From contig CAZGRP010000112.1 in assembly GCA_964527995.1 (NCBI GenBank), forward strand, positions 1 to 7,907: a DNA stretch of 7,907 nucleotides. The letters are read 5' to 3'. A program made the position numbers and the translations under genes. Source of the DNA: CAZGRP01 sp964527995 (GTDB lineage: Bacteria; Zhuqueibacterota; Zhuqueibacteria; Oceanimicrobiales; CAZGRP01). The notes beneath the pieces were generated by a model. It saw nothing but the letters and a program-made list of their open reading frames with translations. It was not told where the DNA came from and made no database searches. Positions 7,200 to 7,907 of this stretch are shown piece by piece; within the stretch, counting starts at the first letter, position 1, and every line of letters begins with the position of its first letter.

Positions 7200-7299
7200 G
7201 TCGGAGAGCGCGGTTGCAGGGGTCAGCCATCCGGTGGCGTGAGGTAAAACTCTGGCCACCGCAAGCGGCTTTGAAGCCTGTTCCCCGGCGCTCTCCGAC
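7200..7299. ncRNA. Candidate structured RNA closed by a 12-bp inverted repeat
   Basis: GTCGGAGAGCGC (7200-7211) is perfectly complementary to GCGCTCTCCGAC (7288-7299). Inside are CGGTGGC/GCCACCG (7232-7238 with 7255-7261), capped by GAG/CTC (7241-7243 with 7250-7252) and a GTAAAA loop, and a small GGCT-TTGA-AGCC hairpin (7267-7278). The result is a multibranched fold about 100 nt long. It could be an RNA, a bidirectional termination structure between convergent genes, or a small non-autonomous mobile repeat with 12-bp ends; the strand is undetermined. I do not recognise it as tRNA, SRP RNA, 6S RNA or a known riboswitch. Confidence 0.45.
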
Positions 7300-7308
7300 C
7301 GATTTCTC

Positions 7309-7343
7309 GGGCCTCTGCCGGCTGTCTTCCAGCCGCGCAGCCC
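7309..7343. terminator. Imperfect hairpin just past the small minus-strand ORF
   Basis: CGGCTG (7319-7324) pairs with CAGCCG (7330-7335) around a TCTTC loop. The stem extends through CTGC/GCAG (7315-7318 with 7337-7340) past a one-base bulge and then GGG/CCC (7309-7311 with 7341-7343). It begins 3 nt beyond the stop of the minus-strand small ORF, where a terminator would sit. No run of U follows on either strand, so it may act with a factor or only stabilise 3' ends. Confidence 0.4.
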
Positions 7344-7345
7344 GT

Positions 7346-7474
7346 CTAGCCTTTATGCCCGTCGGCACGATACTGTCGTCTTCGTTCCTGTCGGCGTATT
7401 TCTGCGCGAGCGAGCGAGTACACATAGACAATTGCCAGAACCGTTGCGGCTGTGAGCACGATCAGGGTATTCAT
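7346..7474 (-). CDS. Small single-span membrane protein (hypothetical)
   Basis: This 42-aa ORF begins with a hydrophobic segment (residues 3-20, TLIVLTAATVLAIVYVYS) and continues into a very basic tail (RAEIRRQERRRQYR). That is a typical layout for a one-span membrane protein with its tail in the cytoplasm. The ATG at 7474 has GGAG 7 nt upstream, a well-placed ribosome binding site. The frame is open further upstream to a GTG at 7537, but that stretch runs through a hairpin and is not protein-like. Topology is loosely like small assembly or regulatory subunits such as CcmD, but no ccm genes are near and I cannot assign it. It converges on the regulator gene and diverges from the Yip1-like gene. 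A chance ORF remains possible. Confidence 0.5.
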   Translation of the reverse strand: MNTLIVLTAATVLAIVYVYSLARAEIRRQERRRQYRADGHKG

Positions 7475-7515
7475 AGAGCGACTCCGTCTCTTTGGTTCGA
7501 ACGCTCCCTGTGGCA

Positions 7516-7532
7516 CGCGAGATATCCTCGCG
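7516..7532 (-). other. Perfect hairpin in the small-ORF upstream region
   Basis: CGCGAG (7516-7521) pairs with CTCGCG (7527-7532) around a 5-nt loop; TGG/CCA (7511-7513 with 7534-7536) can extend it past a small internal loop. It lies about 40 nt upstream of the small ORF start. Just 5' of it on the minus strand is AAGGAGGTG (7543-7535), a full complement to the 16S rRNA tail with no usual start codon at the proper distance. Confidence 0.45.
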
Positions 7533-7599
7533 ACCACCTCCTTGGGGCGGATCAGTAACCAATTGCAACCTCCCCGTTGATCTGTTAGACGTGGGGCAG

Positions 7600-7640
7600 T
7601 GCAGGAAAGTTGTCCTTAGTTTTGCCTTGACAATCCTGCA
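7600..7640. promoter_or_regulatory. Dyad overlapping the -35 box, operator candidate
   Basis: TGCAGGA (7600-7606) and TTGTC (7610-7614) face GACAA and TCCTGCA, which are contiguous at 7629-7640. This is a 12-bp imperfect dyad with a 3-nt insertion (AAG) in the left arm and a 14-nt centre. The right arm covers most of the -35 box TTGACA of the downstream promoter. A regulator binding here could block RNA polymerase. Alternatively it is an RNA stem in a minus-strand transcript. Confidence 0.45.
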
Positions 7641-7655
7641 GTCATCGACTATATT
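7627..7655 (+). promoter_or_regulatory. Strong sigma70-type promoter for the Yip1-like gene
   Basis: TTGACA (7627-7632), a 17-nt spacer and TATATT (7650-7655, five of six consensus bases) make a near-ideal sigma70 promoter. Transcription should begin near 7662, leaving a leader of about 200 nt before the start codon at 7864. Confidence 0.75.
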
Positions 7656-7735
7656 CAGCGGTAACACTTGCCGTTCGGCATCAGACCACAAGTCAGCCAA
7701 TTCTTTTGCCTTGCCTGCAGCCGTAAGACAAACAT

Positions 7736-7772
7736 CGCCGGATGCCGGATGAGCGATCCGCGCATCCGGGCG
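7736..7772 (+). other. Long stem-loop in the 5' leader of the Yip1-like gene
   Basis: CGCCGGATG (7736-7744) pairs with CATCCGGGCG (7763-7772) through 9 bp and one bulged G. Inside, CGGAT (7746-7750) pairs with ATCCG (7756-7760) around GAGCG. The direct repeat CCGGATG/CCGGATG (7738-7744, 7745-7751) allows a rival fold in which the second copy pairs with CATCCGG (7763-7769) instead. A smaller TGCC-GTTC-GGCA hairpin (7669-7680) lies nearer the predicted transcript start. It may regulate the downstream gene; no known riboswitch class is recognised. Confidence 0.5.
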
Positions 7773-7863
7773 CAGAAGTCTCGCCCCAACCGTAGGACTC
7801 TGTCTCGAATCGCGACCGAACTGAGTGGCAGTCTGAAGCGAATCAAACCAAGGGAGGGACGGC

Positions 7864-7907
7864 ATGGGCAGCTTGATAGATCGCATGGTTCGGGCAGCCA
7901 AGCTGGA
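7864..7907 (+). CDS. Probable Yip1-family membrane protein, N-terminal fragment
   Basis: The ATG at 7864 follows GGAGG (7853-7857) with a 6-nt spacer, an excellent ribosome binding site. Only 14 codons lie in the window, reading MGSLIDRMVRAAKL. From memory this resembles the N-terminus of bacterial Yip1-family proteins, which often begin with a short amphipathic DRMxRAAKLD segment before several membrane spans. Their role is poorly known, with links to membrane organisation or stress. The call rests on a very short match. A strong promoter, an operator-like dyad and a structured leader upstream suggest the gene is regulated. Confidence 0.55.
   Translation, partial: MGSLIDRMVRAAKL

Larger units (their letters stand above)
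7080..7345. other. Intergenic region between convergent genes, structured
   Basis: This gap holds no convincing gene. It contains GGTAGG (7115-7120) facing CCTACC (7190-7195), two copies of ACCGTGC (7137, 7167) each followed by CTTCGT (7150, 7176), the 12-bp-closed element at 7200-7299 and a hairpin at 7309-7343. No U-tract terminator is evident after the regulator stop, so transcription may run into these structures. Confidence 0.5.
7475..7863. other. Divergent intergenic region
   Basis: These 389 bp separate the small minus-strand ORF from the Yip1-like gene. They hold a perfect hairpin (7516-7532), an isolated AAGGAGGTG on the minus strand (7535-7543), a long dyad (7600-7640), a strong plus-strand promoter (7627-7655) and a leader of about 200 nt with two hairpins. 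A long minus-strand open frame runs through it but lacks codon character. No convincing minus-strand promoter was found. Confidence 0.55.

Noticed and set aside
7200..7299. Glycine riboswitch or tRNA
   Set aside because: GGAGAG is present but the other glycine-aptamer core words are absent, and no TTCGA-type T-loop or anticodon arm is seen.
7080..7558. Open frame on the plus strand running past the regulator stop
   Set aside because: Low-complexity composition, no ribosome site, overlaps the regulator gene out of frame and crosses the 12-bp inverted repeat.
7547..7562. GG-N10-GC on the minus strand as a sigma54 promoter
   Set aside because: Only the GG and GC doublets and two flanking T residues fit; the CACG and TT parts of the consensus are missing.
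7353..7901. A 182-codon open frame on the minus strand
   Set aside because: It runs through the Yip1-like start, promoter and hairpins, overlaps the small membrane ORF in another frame and shows no domain or good ribosome site.

Overview
The window is about 7.9 kb of GC-rich bacterial DNA of chromosomal type. No transposase, integrase, CRISPR array, tRNA or rRNA is visible. The lineage cannot be fixed from this piece. Sigma70-type promoters (TTGACA-N17), an NtrC-type two-component system with an unusual His-box, a gene start that reads like a Yip1-family protein, and a degenerate 7-nt-period intergenic repeat fit a Gram-negative bacterium outside the classical model groups (Acidobacteria, Desulfobacterota, Gemmatimonadota or related candidate phyla). 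That placement is inference.

Layout. Bases 1-453 (+) are the end of a response-regulator-like gene: the last part of a receiver domain followed by a helical tail of unknown function. It converges on proC (520-1335, -), encoding pyrroline-5-carboxylate reductase. The 196-bp gap upstream of proC carries a degenerate heptamer repeat (about 1350-1436) and, facing the other way, an extended -10 promoter (1483-1511). That promoter starts a tightly coupled three-gene operon: an exported 838-aa protein joining a beta-propeller-like N-terminal half to a divergent SBP_bac_5 (peptide-type) solute-binding half (1532-4048); a membrane histidine kinase with a Cache-like outer domain and HAMP (4045-5727); and an NtrC-family sigma54 activator (5724-7079). 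Both junctions are 4-bp stop/start overlaps (GTGA and ATGA).

The operon looks like a three-component sensing unit. The exported binding protein would sense a ligand outside the membrane, the kinase would relay the signal, and the AAA+ regulator would drive sigma54 promoters. No ABC permease or ATPase gene lies in the window, which favours a sensory over a transport role for the binding protein, although transporter genes could lie elsewhere. The regulator carries GAFSGA in place of GAFTGA and a WRRNNVREL variant of the usual WPGNVREL motif.

The last 830 bp are mostly non-coding and rich in structure. They hold a 100-nt element closed by a perfect 12-bp inverted repeat (7200-7299), a second hairpin (7309-7343), a probable 42-aa membrane protein on the minus strand (7346-7474), a dyad over the -35 box of a strong promoter (7600-7655), and a leader of about 200 nt with a long stem-loop (7736-7772). 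The leader precedes a gene cut by the window edge (7864 onward) whose first 14 residues look like a Yip1-family membrane protein.
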